DNA from: an uncultured Collinsella sp.
GTDB lineage: Bacteria > Actinomycetota > Coriobacteriia > Coriobacteriales > Coriobacteriaceae
Direction: 5' to 3'
Length of the DNA stretch: 64,000 bases
Assembly: GCA_900541035.1 (NCBI GenBank)
Contig: UQIN01000001.1
Location: 117,061-181,060, forward strand
The notes under the pieces were generated by a model. The model was not told where the DNA came from and ran no database searches. It saw only the letters and a list, made by a program, of their open reading frames with translations. Of this stretch, positions 30,499-41,008 are shown in pieces. The first letter of the stretch is position 1, and every line of letters starts with the position of its first letter. Both the position numbers and the translations under genes were made by a program.

Positions 30499-31575
30499 TC
30501 AGCGCCCATACCACTGGCATCTCCACTCCTCAGCCAATTCAACCTGCCGAGGAATACCCGCCAGCCTCATTTTCTCGACTAGCTTCCCCGGGCCTTTGAG
30601 TTCGTTAAACGTAAACCGAAGCACCTTATGCCCGAGCATTGTCAGATGAGATTCCCGCTGACGCTCTGCCACGAATGGGTCAACCGACTCCCGACCCTCG
30701 CCGCTCTGCAAGGTGTACTTCCCCTTTCCGTCGAGCTCGCCGATGACACACGTCCCGTCCTCGAGCCGCCAAAAATAGTCGACACGAAACACCTGGCTCG
30801 GATCGAGCGGGTCGCGAAACTCCACCTGCAGCTCCGGAACCGGAAAGCCGTACGCAATAAAGAATGCTCGGAACCGAGACTCGCCGCCGTTTTCAGACAG
30901 CCCGTCCGCATGCGATGCAATCACCTGCGCCCTGCGATACCCACGTCGACCTTCGCAATCGGCGCGAAGTCGCTCGCACAACTCATCGCACGACGAACCC
31001 TTCGCCCGCAAAGCAGAATCGGCAATTGCCAGCCCATACGAAAACGGCGCGCGCAGCAGACAGTCCTCCACCGTGCGCCAAAACGGCGTCACCCGCACGC
31101 CATCGACTTGCTCAAGCACACCCGCCGTCTGCGGACGCAGCAGCCTACACCCCATACTCAATGTCACCGAACATCCCGTTTTGACCAAGTAACGCGGCCC
31201 GAGCAGATCATTCGGCACCTCCAGACCCCACAAAAGTGCCGCGTCATAACCCCAAAACGCCCAATCGGGATGAAACTCCGCAAGCCCCTTGATGGTCCAC
31301 CGAGCCCGCTCCGACGGCGTCAACGCATCCCATTCATGCTGAAAACAGAATAGATGCGATTCGGGCTCCGCAATATCGTCTGTGCCCACATGGCGCCGCA
31401 GCCACATGAGCTCGGCATTGTCGTGCGTTACAAGCAGCACGCCTTGTTCAGCCGCCTCCGTGAGTCTGGCGAGCATCCTATTCCGCGCCAACGTGTTGCG
31501 AGTCGTATGCTTGTGTTTAAAAACGGTATTAGACACTTTCATCACCACCACGTCAGACAAATGGACCATCGTCAC
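30499..31575 (-). CDS. AbiEi-like / PD-(D/E)XK (DUF559-like) domain protein
   Basis: About 358 aa. The N-terminal and middle parts resemble the winged-helix/AbiEi-type proteins common in actinobacteria (region with WGYDAALLWGLEVP). The C-terminal 100 residues (VDYFWRL, VIGELDGKGKY, ERQRESHLTMLGHKVLRFT) have the spacing of a restriction-endonuclease-like PD-(D/E)XK or Vsr/DUF559 fold, with Asp, Glu and Lys in place. Such genes are usually solitary and their role is unknown; phage defence or toxin-antitoxin links are speculative. It is one of only two genes here ending in TGA. The start is ambiguous: GTG 31575 (GGAGG 5 nt before), ATG 31569 or ATG 31542. It is flanked on both sides by R1 repeats. 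Confidence 0.6.
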   Translation of the reverse strand: MTMVHLSDVVVMKVSNTVFKHKHTTRNTLARNRMLARLTEAAEQGVLLVTHDNAELMWLRRHVGTDDIAEPESHLFCFQHEWDALTPSERARWTIKGLAEFHPDWAFWGYDAALLWGLEVPNDLLGPRYLVKTGCSVTLSMGCRLLRPQTAGVLEQVDGVRVTPFWRTVEDCLLRAPFSYGLAIADSALRAKGSSCDELCERLRADCEGRRGYRRAQVIASHADGLSENGGESRFRAFFIAYGFPVPELQVEFRDPLDPSQVFRVDYFWRLEDGTCVIGELDGKGKYTLQSGEGRESVDPFVAERQRESHLTMLGHKVLRFTFNELKGPGKLVEKMRLAGIPRQVELAEEWRCQWYGR

Positions 31576-31594
31576 CGTTGCCTCCGCTGACAAA

Positions 31595-31652
31595 TGTCTT
31601 GATCTGTAACAGGAAGACCGATTTTTGGCCGCTAGATGTTACAGATCGAGAT
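31595..31652. repeat. Repeat family R1, copy 6
   Basis: TGTCTTGATCTGTAACAG is mirrored by ATGTTACAGATCGAGAT. It is the first of four tandem copies and lies 20 bp upstream of the nuclease-like gene's GTG. Confidence 0.9.
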
Positions 31653-31674
31653 CTTTCGACACCGCGTCCAACCT

Positions 31675-31735
31675 TTGTCTCAATTTGTAACAGGTAGGTC
31701 GAGTTTTGGCCTGTAGATGTTACAGATTGAGACAT
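31675..31735. repeat. Repeat family R1, copy 7
   Basis: TTGTCTCAATTTGTAACAG is mirrored by ATGTTACAGATTGAGACA. The inner sequence is T-rich. Confidence 0.9.
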
Positions 31736-31756
31736 TCCCCCAACCAGGTGCCAAAC

Positions 31757-31815
31757 GTCTCGATCTGTAACAGTTAGACGTTCTCCAGGGCCCTAAACGT
31801 TACAGATTTAGACAA
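31757..31815. repeat. Repeat family R1, copy 8
   Basis: GTCTCGATCTGTAACAG is mirrored by CGTTACAGATTTAGACA. The inner part carries TTAGACG and CCCTAAA, shared with copy 9. Confidence 0.9.
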
Positions 31816-31835
31816 ATCAGCAGCGCCCAAGCATT

Positions 31836-31896
31836 CGTCTCGATTTGTAACAGGTAGACCGGTTTTTTGTCCCTAAACGTTAAAGATCGAGACAAA
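31836..31896. repeat. Repeat family R1, copy 9
   Basis: CGTCTCGATTTGTAACAG is mirrored by ACGTTAAAGATCGAGACA. It is the last of the four-copy cluster, 34 bp past the stop of the gene at 31930. Confidence 0.9.
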
Positions 31897-31929
31897 TAGA
31901 CACGCGGCGGCGCTGCGACAGCCCATCCC

Positions 31930-32637
31930 TTACTCCCACTCCTGCTCGTAGATGTTGAGGGACTTTACGTAGCGCCCCTGGGCGCCCATGATGTCGCGGA
32001 CCAGACGCAAGAAGAAACTGATGCACGAGGTGTCAAAGCCATCCTGCAGGTCCTCCGGATGCACCGCACCAGGCCCATCGACCGCCGTGTCACTCAGGCG
32101 TGCGATGTCATACAGATAGAGTTGTCCCGCCGTCAGCCAGACATCGTCGACGCAGGCGAGGCGCACCGCAATCGCTCCGTCGCTCCAATGCTCCTTTTGC
32201 ACGATATGCGGGTCGTAGACATCAAAGCGACGGTCGGCGCGCGTGTCCTTCAGCGCGACCATACCAGTCGCAGGATCCTTGTCCAAAATGCCAAAGCGCG
32301 AGAAATACTGCGTGTCGCGTACCTGCTCGAGCCGCTTGAGCGCGGCAGGCGAAAGCGATGTCGGCGGCTCTTCAACATACAGCTCGAGCAGCGTCTTGCC
32401 ATGGCGATAGGGGCGCTCGAAGAGCAGCCAATCGGTAAATGCCATGTTGTAGGCCATGATTTCGTTTTGCGAAGGCTCGGTGCAATAGCTGAGCCACGGG
32501 TCGACAATGATCTCGAACTGTTCGCGCGCCGGCTCCAAAAACTGGAACTTCCGCAGCATCCAAAAATGGGCCATGTCGGCAATATCGTTGCCGACGGCTT
32601 CGGCTAGCTGCGCTCGGTCTAAAACGTGGTCAGTCAC
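31930..32637 (-). CDS. Conserved-looking protein of unknown function
   Basis: A 235-aa soluble, acidic protein. No signal peptide, transmembrane segment or familiar motif is visible. Aromatic-rich stretches (MAYNMAFTDWLLFERPYRHG, QYFSRFGILDKD) and GC-rich third positions support true coding. The start is GTG 32637, with GGAGG 5 nt upstream. It is monocistronic. The upstream gap contains two copies of ACGTCGACRAATGA (32877 and 32899) that could be regulator sites. Downstream lie four R1 palindromes in place of a classical terminator. I do not assign a function. Confidence 0.6.
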   Translation of the reverse strand: MTDHVLDRAQLAEAVGNDIADMAHFWMLRKFQFLEPAREQFEIIVDPWLSYCTEPSQNEIMAYNMAFTDWLLFERPYRHGKTLLELYVEEPPTSLSPAALKRLEQVRDTQYFSRFGILDKDPATGMVALKDTRADRRFDVYDPHIVQKEHWSDGAIAVRLACVDDVWLTAGQLYLYDIARLSDTAVDGPGAVHPEDLQDGFDTSCISFFLRLVRDIMGAQGRYVKSLNIYEQEWE

Positions 32638-32876
32638 GGCATCCTCCTCAAACTGATGAACCTCAATTTGAGCTTACGAGGAGGGTGGGCAGCCACTGTC
32701 AGCACGGACAAAATAGGCCTCCGGCTGCAAACCAACTGCCGACCAAACACTTGACGGGATGCTTGACCGAAAATGCGCACCGCAAAGAAACGGCAGGTAG
32801 ATATAGACAGCTGACCCGCCATTTTGAGCCAGATGCCCGCTGCCACCACAGAAACAGCAGAGCACCACAGTCGCAA

Positions 32877-32912
32877 ACGTCGACGAATGAATACTTGTAC
32901 GTCGACAAATGA
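32877..32912. repeat. Pair of 14-bp direct repeats
   Basis: ACGTCGACGAATGA (32877-32890) and ACGTCGACAAATGA (32899-32912) have a 22-bp period and one mismatch, each containing the GTCGAC palindrome. They are about 240 bp upstream of the unknown gene at 32637. Otherwise the 415-bp gap 32638-33052 holds only the R8 element. Confidence 0.45.
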
Positions 32913-32938
32913 CAAAGTCGCCCGCAAACCCGCAAGGA

Positions 32939-33022
32939 GTGTCCCCGAATGCCGGCACATAAGGAACGCCCCCAGCTGCCGGCACTTGGGGACGTTCCTT
33001 TTGGGCCGGCCGTTGGGGACAG
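32939..33022. repeat. Repeat family R8, full copy (nested palindrome)
   Basis: Outer TGTCCCC and GGGGACA, middle GCCGGC and CCGGC, and inner AAGGAACG (32961) with GACGTTCCTT (32991-33000) form nested dyads. It shares the GGCACTTRGGGACGTTCC block with 17192-17212. It lies just past the gltD stop and could double as its transcription end. Confidence 0.55.
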
Positions 33023-33052
33023 CCCTTGACGATTCAGCCGTGGACAGCCGCC

Positions 33053-34534
<1,482 letters not shown>

Positions 34535-34539
34535 GGCAC

Positions 34540-37500
34540 TTACGCCTCCTTCTTGGTCGAAGCAACAGAGCTGGCGGTGGTGGACGCAGCGCCCGCAGCG
34601 CCGCCCGCGGCATCGAAGCGAGCGACATCCGCGGCACTCGCGCGACCGGTCACAATGTCAAACGCCAGCTCCTCTGCCTGCGCATGCGTCTTGCCGACGG
34701 CCTCGGCGGCGGCGACAATCGCCAGCACGCGCTCGTACTCGGTCGGAATGACCTTCACAAAGTGCTTGCTCATCGTCTCAAAGCTGTAGAGCAGCTTAAT
34801 GCCGCGCGGGCTCTGCGTCGCGTCCACGTGCTCCTGGATGAGCGCACGAATCTGCGCCAGCTCGCCGGCCGTCGGGGCCTTGAGCTCAACGCTCTCGTGG
34901 TTCACACGGGCATCGAGCGTGCCGTACTGGTCAAAGACGTAAGCCACGCCGCCCGTCATGCCGGCGGCGAAGTTCTGCCCGACCTCGCCCAGGATGAGCG
35001 CCAGACCGCCCGTCATGTACTCGCAGCCATGGTTGCCGCAGCCCTCGACCACCACCGTGGCACCGGAGTTGCGTACGCCAAAGCGCTGGCCGGCCAGGCC
35101 GTTAATGAAGCCGCGGCCACTCGTAGCGCCAAAGAACGCAACGTTGCCCACGATGATGTTCTCGTCGAACTTGTAGGTCGCATGCGGGTTGGGGCGCACC
35201 GACACCTCGCCGCCCGAAAGGCCCTTGCCAAAGTAGTCGTTGGCGTCGCCGCACACGTTGAGCGTAATGCCGCGCGGCAGGAAGGCGCCAAAGCTCTGAC
35301 CGGCCGAACCATCGCAATCGATGGTGATGGAGCCGGCGGGCAGGCCCTCGGGATGCGCCTTGGTCACCGCGTTGCCCAAGATGGTGCCCACGCAGCGGTT
35401 GACGTTGGCGATATCGGCGCGGAAGCGAATCGGACGCAGGTGCGCACGGGCATCGGCCGTATAGGGCACAAACAACGTGGAGTCGAGCGTCTTGTCGAGC
35501 TCGCTGTCCGCAGCCATCTGGGGCAGGAAGTGACGGCCGTCGGCGCCCGGGATGTGGGCACCAAACTCACAGGTCGCGCTTGCCAGCACGGGCGACAGAT
35601 CGAGCAGGTTGGCCTTGCGGTTGCCCGGGACCTCGATCTGGCGCAGGCACTCGGGATGGCCGACCATCTCGTCGACGGTGCGGAAGCCCAGGCTCGCCAT
35701 GACCTCGCGCAGCTGCTCGGCAACAAAGAGCATAAAGTGCTCGACGTGCTCTGGCTTGCCGCGGAAGCCGCGACGCAGGCGGCAGTTTTGCGTAGCGATG
35801 CCGGCGGGGCAGGTATCCTGCTGGCAGTCGCGCTGCATGAGGCAGCCCATCGAGATGAGCGGCATGGTCGCAAAGCCAAACTCCTCGGCACCCAGCAGGC
35901 AGGCGACGGCAACATCGGTGCCGTCCATGAGCTTGCCGTCGGCCTCGAGCACCACGCGCGAGCGCAGGCCGTTTTGCAGCAGCGTCTGCTGGGCCTCGGC
36001 AAGACCGAGCTCCAGCGGCAGACCGGCGTGCCAAATGGAATCGCGAGCAGCGGCACCCGAGCCGCCGTTGTGGCCGCTGATCAAAATCTTGTCGGCGGCA
36101 CCCTTGGCCACACCGGTGGCGATGGTGCCGACACCGGCCTCGCTGACCAGCTTGACCGACACGCGAGCGCCGGGGTTGGCGTTCTTAAGATCGAAGATAA
36201 GCTCCGCCAGGTCCTCGATGGAGTAGATGTCGTGGTGCGGCGGAGGTGAGATCAGGCCGATGCCGGGCGTGGACTGACGGACCTCGGCGATCCAGGGATA
36301 GACCTTCTTACCGGGCAGGTGGCCACCCTCGCCGGGCTTGGCGCCCTGGGCCATCTTGATCTGAATCTCGAAGGCACTGCACAGATAGCGGCTCGTCACG
36401 CCAAAGCGCGCGCTTGCCACTTGCTTGATGGCGGAGTTCTTGGAGTCACCGTTAGCCAGCGGGGTCTCGCGACGCGGGTCCTCGCCGCCCTCGCCGGAGT
36501 TGGAACGGCCATGCAGGCGGTTCATGGCGATGGCCATGCACTCATGTGCTTCCTTGCTGATGGAGCCGTACGACATGGCGCCGGTGTTAAAGCGGCGGAC
36601 GATGTTGAGCGCGGGCTCGACCTCGTCGAGTGCCACCGGAGTGCGGCCGCTGGCATCAAAGTCCAGCAGGTCGCGCAGGCGCACGGCACGGCCGGTGCGG
36701 TGCAGGCGGGCGCTGTACTCCTTAAAGGTGTCGTAGCTGTCCTCACGGCAGGCGGTCTGCAGCAAGTAGATGGTCTGCGGATCGATGAGGTGATCCTCGC
36801 CGCCGAGCGGGCGCCACTTGGTCAGGCCCAACGTAGGCAGCTGATCGGGAGCCGGGCTCTTAAGGATAGCGAGCGCGGCGTCGTAGTGCTCGTTTTGCTC
36901 GCGCTCGACGTCCTCGACACCCATACCGCCCACACGGCTCACCGTGCCGGCGAAGTACGCGTTGACGAACTCCGGAGTGAAGCCCACGGCCTCGAAGATC
37001 TGCGCGGAGTGGTAGCTCTGCACCGTGGAGATGCCCATCTTGGACATGATGGAGACGATGCCGGCGGTCGCAGCCTTGTTGTAGTTGGCGATGCCCTGCT
37101 CGGCCGTCACGTCCAGGTCGCCGCGTGCCGCCAAGTCGCGAATGCACGCATGCGCGTTGTACGGATAGATACCGCTCGCGGAGTAGCCCACCAGCGCCGC
37201 AAAGTCGTGCGGGGACACGGCGTCGCCGCACTCCACCACGATGTCGGCAAAAGTACGCACGCCGGCGCGGATCAGGTGGTTGTGCACGCAGCCCACAGCG
37301 AGCAGTGACGGCACAGGGACCTCGCCCGCCGCAGCACGGTCGCTCAACACCACGATGTTCACGCCGTCGCGGACCGCAGCCTCAACGTCCTCGGCAAGCT
37401 GCTTAAGCGCAGCCTGCAGCGCGCCCTCGCCGGCGTCGCGGCGGTAGACGGCACGGAAGCGACGGGTCTTAAAGCCCACGCGGTCGATGGCGCAGATGCG

Positions 37501-39237
37501 GTCGAACTCCTCCTCGCTCAGCAACGGGCGCTCCAAGCGCACCAGCTGACAAGCCGTGCGGGAATCCTCGAGCAGGTTGCCGTGGTTGCCCAGATAGAGC
37601 GTGGTCGAAGTCACCATGTGCTCGCGCAGGGCATCGATCGGCGGATTCGTGACCTGGGCGAACAGCTGATAGAAATAGTCAAAGAACGAACGCGTCTTCT
37701 TGGACAGGCAGGCCAGCGGCGCATCGATGCCCATCGAGGCGAGCGGCGCCTTGCCCTGCCGGGCCATGGGACGCACGACCTCGTCAACGTCATCCCAGTG
37801 ATAGCCGAGCTTGGCCATACGCACGGCGGCGGGCACCTCGGCGTCCTCAGCCGGCGTCGCCGCGGCGGGCTTATCGAGCGCGTCGACGGTCAACGTCTCC
37901 TCGGCGATCCAGTCGCGGTAGGGCTTTTCCTTGGCGTAGCGGGCGCGCAGCTCGTCGTTGTAGATCACGCGGCCGCGGGCAAAGTCGACCTCGAGCATCT
38001 GGCCCGGTCCCAGGCAGCCGCTCGTCAGGATGTTCTCGGGGCGCACCTCAATGGTGCCCACCTCGCTCGCCAGCATAAAGCGGCCGTCGCGCGTCACGTA
38101 GTAGCGGGCCGGGCGCAGGCCGTTGCGGTCGAGGGCGGCGCCCAGGGTGCGGCCGTCGGTAAAGGCGATGGCGGCCGGGCCATCCCACGGCTCCATGAGC
38201 ATGGACTGGTAGGCGTCGTAGGCGCGGCGCTCCTCGCTCAGGCTGTCGTTGTGGTCCCACGGCTCGGGCAGCAGCATGGATGCGGCACGCGTGAGCGGAC
38301 GACCGTTCATGACCAGGAACTCGAGCACGTTGTCCAGAATCGCGGAGTCGGAGCCTTCGCGGTTGATGATGGGCATCACACGCTCAAGATCATGCTGCAG
38401 CACGGGGCTGTACAGGTTGGGTTCGCGGGCACGAATCCAGTTGACGTTGCCCTTGAGGGTGTTAATCTCGCCGTTGTGGATGATAAAGCGGTTGGGGTGC
38501 GCGCGCTCCCAGCTGGGCGTGGTGTTGGTGGAGTAGCGCGAGTGAACGAGCGCCACGGCCGTCTTGACGGCGGCGTCGTTGAGGTCGATGAAGAAGCGGC
38601 GCATCTGCGTGGCGACGAGCATGCCCTTGTACACGATGGTGCGCGAGCTCATGGAGCACACATAGAAGATCTTGTCACGCAGGGCGAACTCGGCGTCGGC
38701 CTTCTTCTCGATGGTGCGGCGGCACACATACAGGCGGCGCTCGAAGGCGTCGCCGGCGGGCGTGTCGTCGGGGCGGCCCAGGAAGGCCTGCAGGATGGTA
38801 GGCATGCAGGCGCGTGCCGTCTCGCCCAGGTCGTGCGGGTCGACGGGCACCTCGCGCCAAAAGAGCAGCGGCACGCCGGCCTCGGCGCAGCCCTCCTCAA
38901 ACACGCGACGGGCATCCTCTACGCCCTTTTCGTCCTGCGGGAAGAACAGCATGGCCACGCCATAGTCGCCCTCTGCCGGCAGAATCTGGCCGCACTTTTG
39001 AGCCTCTTTACGGAAAAAGTGATGCGGAACCTGGAACAGGATGCCGGCGCCGTCGCCGGTGTTCTTCTCGAGTCCCGTGCCGCCGCGGTGCTCCAAGTTG
39101 ACCAGAATGGACAGCGCATCGTCCAGAATCTGGTGATGGCGTTCACCGTTGATATCGGCAAGCGCTCCGATGCCACATGCGTCGTGGTCGAATTCGGGGC
39201 GATAAAGGCCCTGCTGCTGAGCGGAATCTGCCTGCAT
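34540..39237 (-). CDS. gltB: Glutamate synthase large (alpha) subunit
   Basis: 1565 aa. The class II glutamine amidotransferase domain begins at nucleophile Cys21 (DHDACGIG), implying removal of a 20-residue propeptide. The central and FMN-binding synthase domains follow (GEGGEDPRR, GAKPGEGGHLPG), with the 3Fe-4S motif CQQDTCPAGIATQNC, and a C-terminal beta-helix GXGXG domain (FGATSGRGFINGLAG). It transfers glutamine amide nitrogen to 2-oxoglutarate. The start at 39237 has GGGGAGG 5-6 nt upstream. It is first in the gltB-gltD operon. A leaderless Ala/Ser-rich C-terminus of about 25 residues is a small extension. Confidence 0.96.
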   Translation of the reverse strand: MQADSAQQQGLYRPEFDHDACGIGALADINGERHHQILDDALSILVNLEHRGGTGLEKNTGDGAGILFQVPHHFFRKEAQKCGQILPAEGDYGVAMLFFPQDEKGVEDARRVFEEGCAEAGVPLLFWREVPVDPHDLGETARACMPTILQAFLGRPDDTPAGDAFERRLYVCRRTIEKKADAEFALRDKIFYVCSMSSRTIVYKGMLVATQMRRFFIDLNDAAVKTAVALVHSRYSTNTTPSWERAHPNRFIIHNGEINTLKGNVNWIRAREPNLYSPVLQHDLERVMPIINREGSDSAILDNVLEFLVMNGRPLTRAASMLLPEPWDHNDSLSEERRAYDAYQSMLMEPWDGPAAIAFTDGRTLGAALDRNGLRPARYYVTRDGRFMLASEVGTIEVRPENILTSGCLGPGQMLEVDFARGRVIYNDELRARYAKEKPYRDWIAEETLTVDALDKPAAATPAEDAEVPAAVRMAKLGYHWDDVDEVVRPMARQGKAPLASMGIDAPLACLSKKTRSFFDYFYQLFAQVTNPPIDALREHMVTSTTLYLGNHGNLLEDSRTACQLVRLERPLLSEEEFDRICAIDRVGFKTRRFRAVYRRDAGEGALQAALKQLAEDVEAAVRDGVNIVVLSDRAAAGEVPVPSLLAVGCVHNHLIRAGVRTFADIVVECGDAVSPHDFAALVGYSASGIYPYNAHACIRDLAARGDLDVTAEQGIANYNKAATAGIVSIMSKMGISTVQSYHSAQIFEAVGFTPEFVNAYFAGTVSRVGGMGVEDVEREQNEHYDAALAILKSPAPDQLPTLGLTKWRPLGGEDHLIDPQTIYLLQTACREDSYDTFKEYSARLHRTGRAVRLRDLLDFDASGRTPVALDEVEPALNIVRRFNTGAMSYGSISKEAHECMAIAMNRLHGRSNSGEGGEDPRRETPLANGDSKNSAIKQVASARFGVTSRYLCSAFEIQIKMAQGAKPGEGGHLPGKKVYPWIAEVRQSTPGIGLISPPPHHDIYSIEDLAELIFDLKNANPGARVSVKLVSEAGVGTIATGVAKGAADKILISGHNGGSGAAARDSIWHAGLPLELGLAEAQQTLLQNGLRSRVVLEADGKLMDGTDVAVACLLGAEEFGFATMPLISMGCLMQRDCQQDTCPAGIATQNCRLRRGFRGKPEHVEHFMLFVAEQLREVMASLGFRTVDEMVGHPECLRQIEVPGNRKANLLDLSPVLASATCEFGAHIPGADGRHFLPQMAADSELDKTLDSTLFVPYTADARAHLRPIRFRADIANVNRCVGTILGNAVTKAHPEGLPAGSITIDCDGSAGQSFGAFLPRGITLNVCGDANDYFGKGLSGGEVSVRPNPHATYKFDENIIVGNVAFFGATSGRGFINGLAGQRFGVRNSGATVVVEGCGNHGCEYMTGGLALILGEVGQNFAAGMTGGVAYVFDQYGTLDARVNHESVELKAPTAGELAQIRALIQEHVDATQSPRGIKLLYSFETMSKHFVKVIPTEYERVLAIVAAAEAVGKTHAQAEELAFDIVTGRASAADVARFDAAGGAAGAASTTASSVASTKKEA

Positions 39238-39350
39238 CGCGATCCTCCCCTAGATATTAGACAGTCAGTTGAATAGGCATACTAGGAGCATCGCCGGCCC
39301 GTTGTGTTTCCCGCCCGTTTCGAAACAATCGCGTAACGCACGCCCTACGA

Positions 39351-39434
39351 GTGGACACCGCCGACCTCAAGGACGACGACAAGGGCCCCAAGTTCGGCCC
39401 GTATGCTCACCGCTTCAAACATCTCAATCTGTAA
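39351..39434 (+). pseudogene. Possible coding remnant ending inside an R1 repeat
   Basis: This frame (VDTADLKDDDKGPKFGPYAH, then RFKHLNL and stop) has strongly G/C-ending codons and a hydrophilic composition like a real C-terminus, but no start or upstream body. Its TAA is supplied by the R1 arm at 39420. It may be the tail of a deleted gene or chance. The rest of the gap 39238-39599 holds R1 copy 10 and the NRAMP promoter region. Confidence 0.25.
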
Positions 39435-39479
39435 CAGTAAGATCCAATTTCCATCCCTAGTTGTTACAGATCAAGACAT
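39420..39479. repeat. Repeat family R1, copy 10
   Basis: CATCTCAATCTGTAACAG is mirrored by TTGTTACAGATCAAGACA. It lies 120 bp upstream of the NRAMP gene. Confidence 0.85.
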
Positions 39480-39599
39480 TTCAGCAATCCCCTTCCACCA
39501 TCCTATTCAAATACAACAATTTTGTTAGTCTTGGTTAACTTCTTAGCCTAAAACGGGTATCCTTTGCGGCGTCAAGCAAACGGCACGCAGGAGCTCACC

Positions 39600-40856
39600 A
39601 TGCTCAACCATCTCAAACAACACTTTGGCTCGCACCGCACCGGAGGCCACGGAGGTCTGGATATCGCCCGGCACATCGGCCCCGGGCTGCTCGTGACCGT
39701 CGGCTTTATCGACCCGGGCAACTGGGCCTCCAATATGGCCGCGGGCTCGCAGTTTGGCTACGCGCTGCTGTGGATCGTCACGCTGTCCACAATTATGCTC
39801 ATTGTGCTGCAGCACAACGCGGCGCACCTGGGCATCGCCACGGGCACCTGTCTTGCCGAGGCCACGACACACTACCTCCCCCGCATCGTGGGACACATGG
39901 TGCTCGCCAGCGCCTATCTCGCGACCATCGCCACCGCCATGGCCGAAGTCCTGGGTGGCGCGATTGCCCTTCAAATGCTCTTTGGGCTGCCCGTGCGCGT
40001 GGGCTGCGTCATCGTGGCGGCAGTATCGATGGCGATGCTCATGACGAGCTCCTACAAGCGCGCCGAGCGATGGATCATCGCCTTCGTAGGCGTGGTAGGA
40101 CTCTCGTTTTTGGCTGAGCTTACGCTGGTCAAGGTCGACTGGCCGCAGGCCGCCGCAAGCTGGATCACACCCAGTATGCCCACCGGCTCGGCCGCGATTA
40201 TCGTAAGTGTCCTAGGCGCGGTTGTTATGCCTCACAACCTCTTCCTGCACTCCGAGGTCATCCAATCCATGCACTTCGAAGGCCAAGGCGAGCAGGTTAT
40301 CGAGGAACGTCTGCGCTACGAGCTCTTCGACACGCTCTTTTCGATGGGCGTGGGCTGGGCGATCAACTCGGCCATGGTCATCCTGGCCGCAACGACCTTC
40401 TTTGCGCACGGCATTGTCGTAGACGACCTCGCCGTCGCAGCGGCCACGCTCTCCCCCATCTTGGGCCCGGCGAGCTCGACCATCTTTGCGGTAGCGCTGC
40501 TGTTCGCGGGACTATCGAGCAGCGTGACAGCGGGCATGGCGGCGGGAACCATCACCGCGGGCATGTTCGACGAGGAATACGACATCCACGACCGACATTC
40601 CTCGATCGGGGTGGCGGTCTGTTTCGTCGGCGCAGTGGCGGCGTGCCTGATCGTCCCGAATCCTTTTGAGGGTCTCATCTGGAGTCAGGCGCTGCTGTCG
40701 CTTCAGTTGCCGATTACGGTCTTTGTGCTCATACGACTCACCAGTTCGCCCCGCGTTATGGGCAAATACGCCAACTCGCGCCCGCTCAACGCGCTGCTCG
40801 TAGGGATCGGCGTCATCGTGACGATTCTCGACATCGTGCTGCTAACGGGAATGTAA
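39600..40856 (+). CDS. mntH: NRAMP-family divalent metal (Mn2+/Fe2+) transporter
   Basis: A 418-aa proton-coupled metal importer with about 11 transmembrane helices. The two unwound metal-site motifs are intact: DPGN at 38-41 and MPHN at 210-213. The second is the MPH form typical of bacterial MntH-like proteins. The start at 39600 has CAGGAG 6 nt upstream. The leader contains TTAGCCTAAAA (39543-39553), which resembles half of a DtxR/MntR-type box, so metal-dependent repression is possible but unproven. It is monocistronic, and a degraded R1 element follows the stop. Confidence 0.92.
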   Translation: MLNHLKQHFGSHRTGGHGGLDIARHIGPGLLVTVGFIDPGNWASNMAAGSQFGYALLWIVTLSTIMLIVLQHNAAHLGIATGTCLAEATTHYLPRIVGHMVLASAYLATIATAMAEVLGGAIALQMLFGLPVRVGCVIVAAVSMAMLMTSSYKRAERWIIAFVGVVGLSFLAELTLVKVDWPQAAASWITPSMPTGSAAIIVSVLGAVVMPHNLFLHSEVIQSMHFEGQGEQVIEERLRYELFDTLFSMGVGWAINSAMVILAATTFFAHGIVVDDLAVAAATLSPILGPASSTIFAVALLFAGLSSSVTAGMAAGTITAGMFDEEYDIHDRHSSIGVAVCFVGAVAACLIVPNPFEGLIWSQALLSLQLPITVFVLIRLTSSPRVMGKYANSRPLNALLVGIGVIVTILDIVLLTGM

Positions 40857-40884
40857 TTGAGATGGCGTGACTGTCCAGATATAA

Positions 40885-40934
40885 CGTCTTAATCTGTAAC
40901 ACGTGAGACCGTTTTAAACCGTCAGATAAATCAA
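40885..40934. repeat. Repeat family R1, degraded copy 11
   Basis: CGTCTTAATCTGTAACACG is intact on the left. The right arm has decayed to CAGATAAATCA and runs into the adjoining terminator. It marks an eroded member of the family. Confidence 0.6.
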
Positions 40935-40968
40935 AAGGGTCCCGGCCGAGAATTCGACCGGGGCCCTT
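40935..40968 (-). terminator. Terminator of rubredoxin-like gene
   Basis: AAGGGTCCCGG (40935-40945) pairs with CCGGGGCCCTT (40958-40968), with one G-U pair. On the minus strand TTTTGATTT follows. It is 40 bp past the small gene's stop. Confidence 0.8.
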
Positions 40969-41008
40969 GGACAGAGCTATATGTTGTTGCAAGTCGTGTG
41001 TCTACGAG

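Noticed and set aside
31595..31896. CRISPR array suggested by regularly spaced repeats
   Set aside because: Each unit is itself a long palindrome with a semi-conserved centre, the same element is dispersed singly elsewhere, and no cas genes are present.
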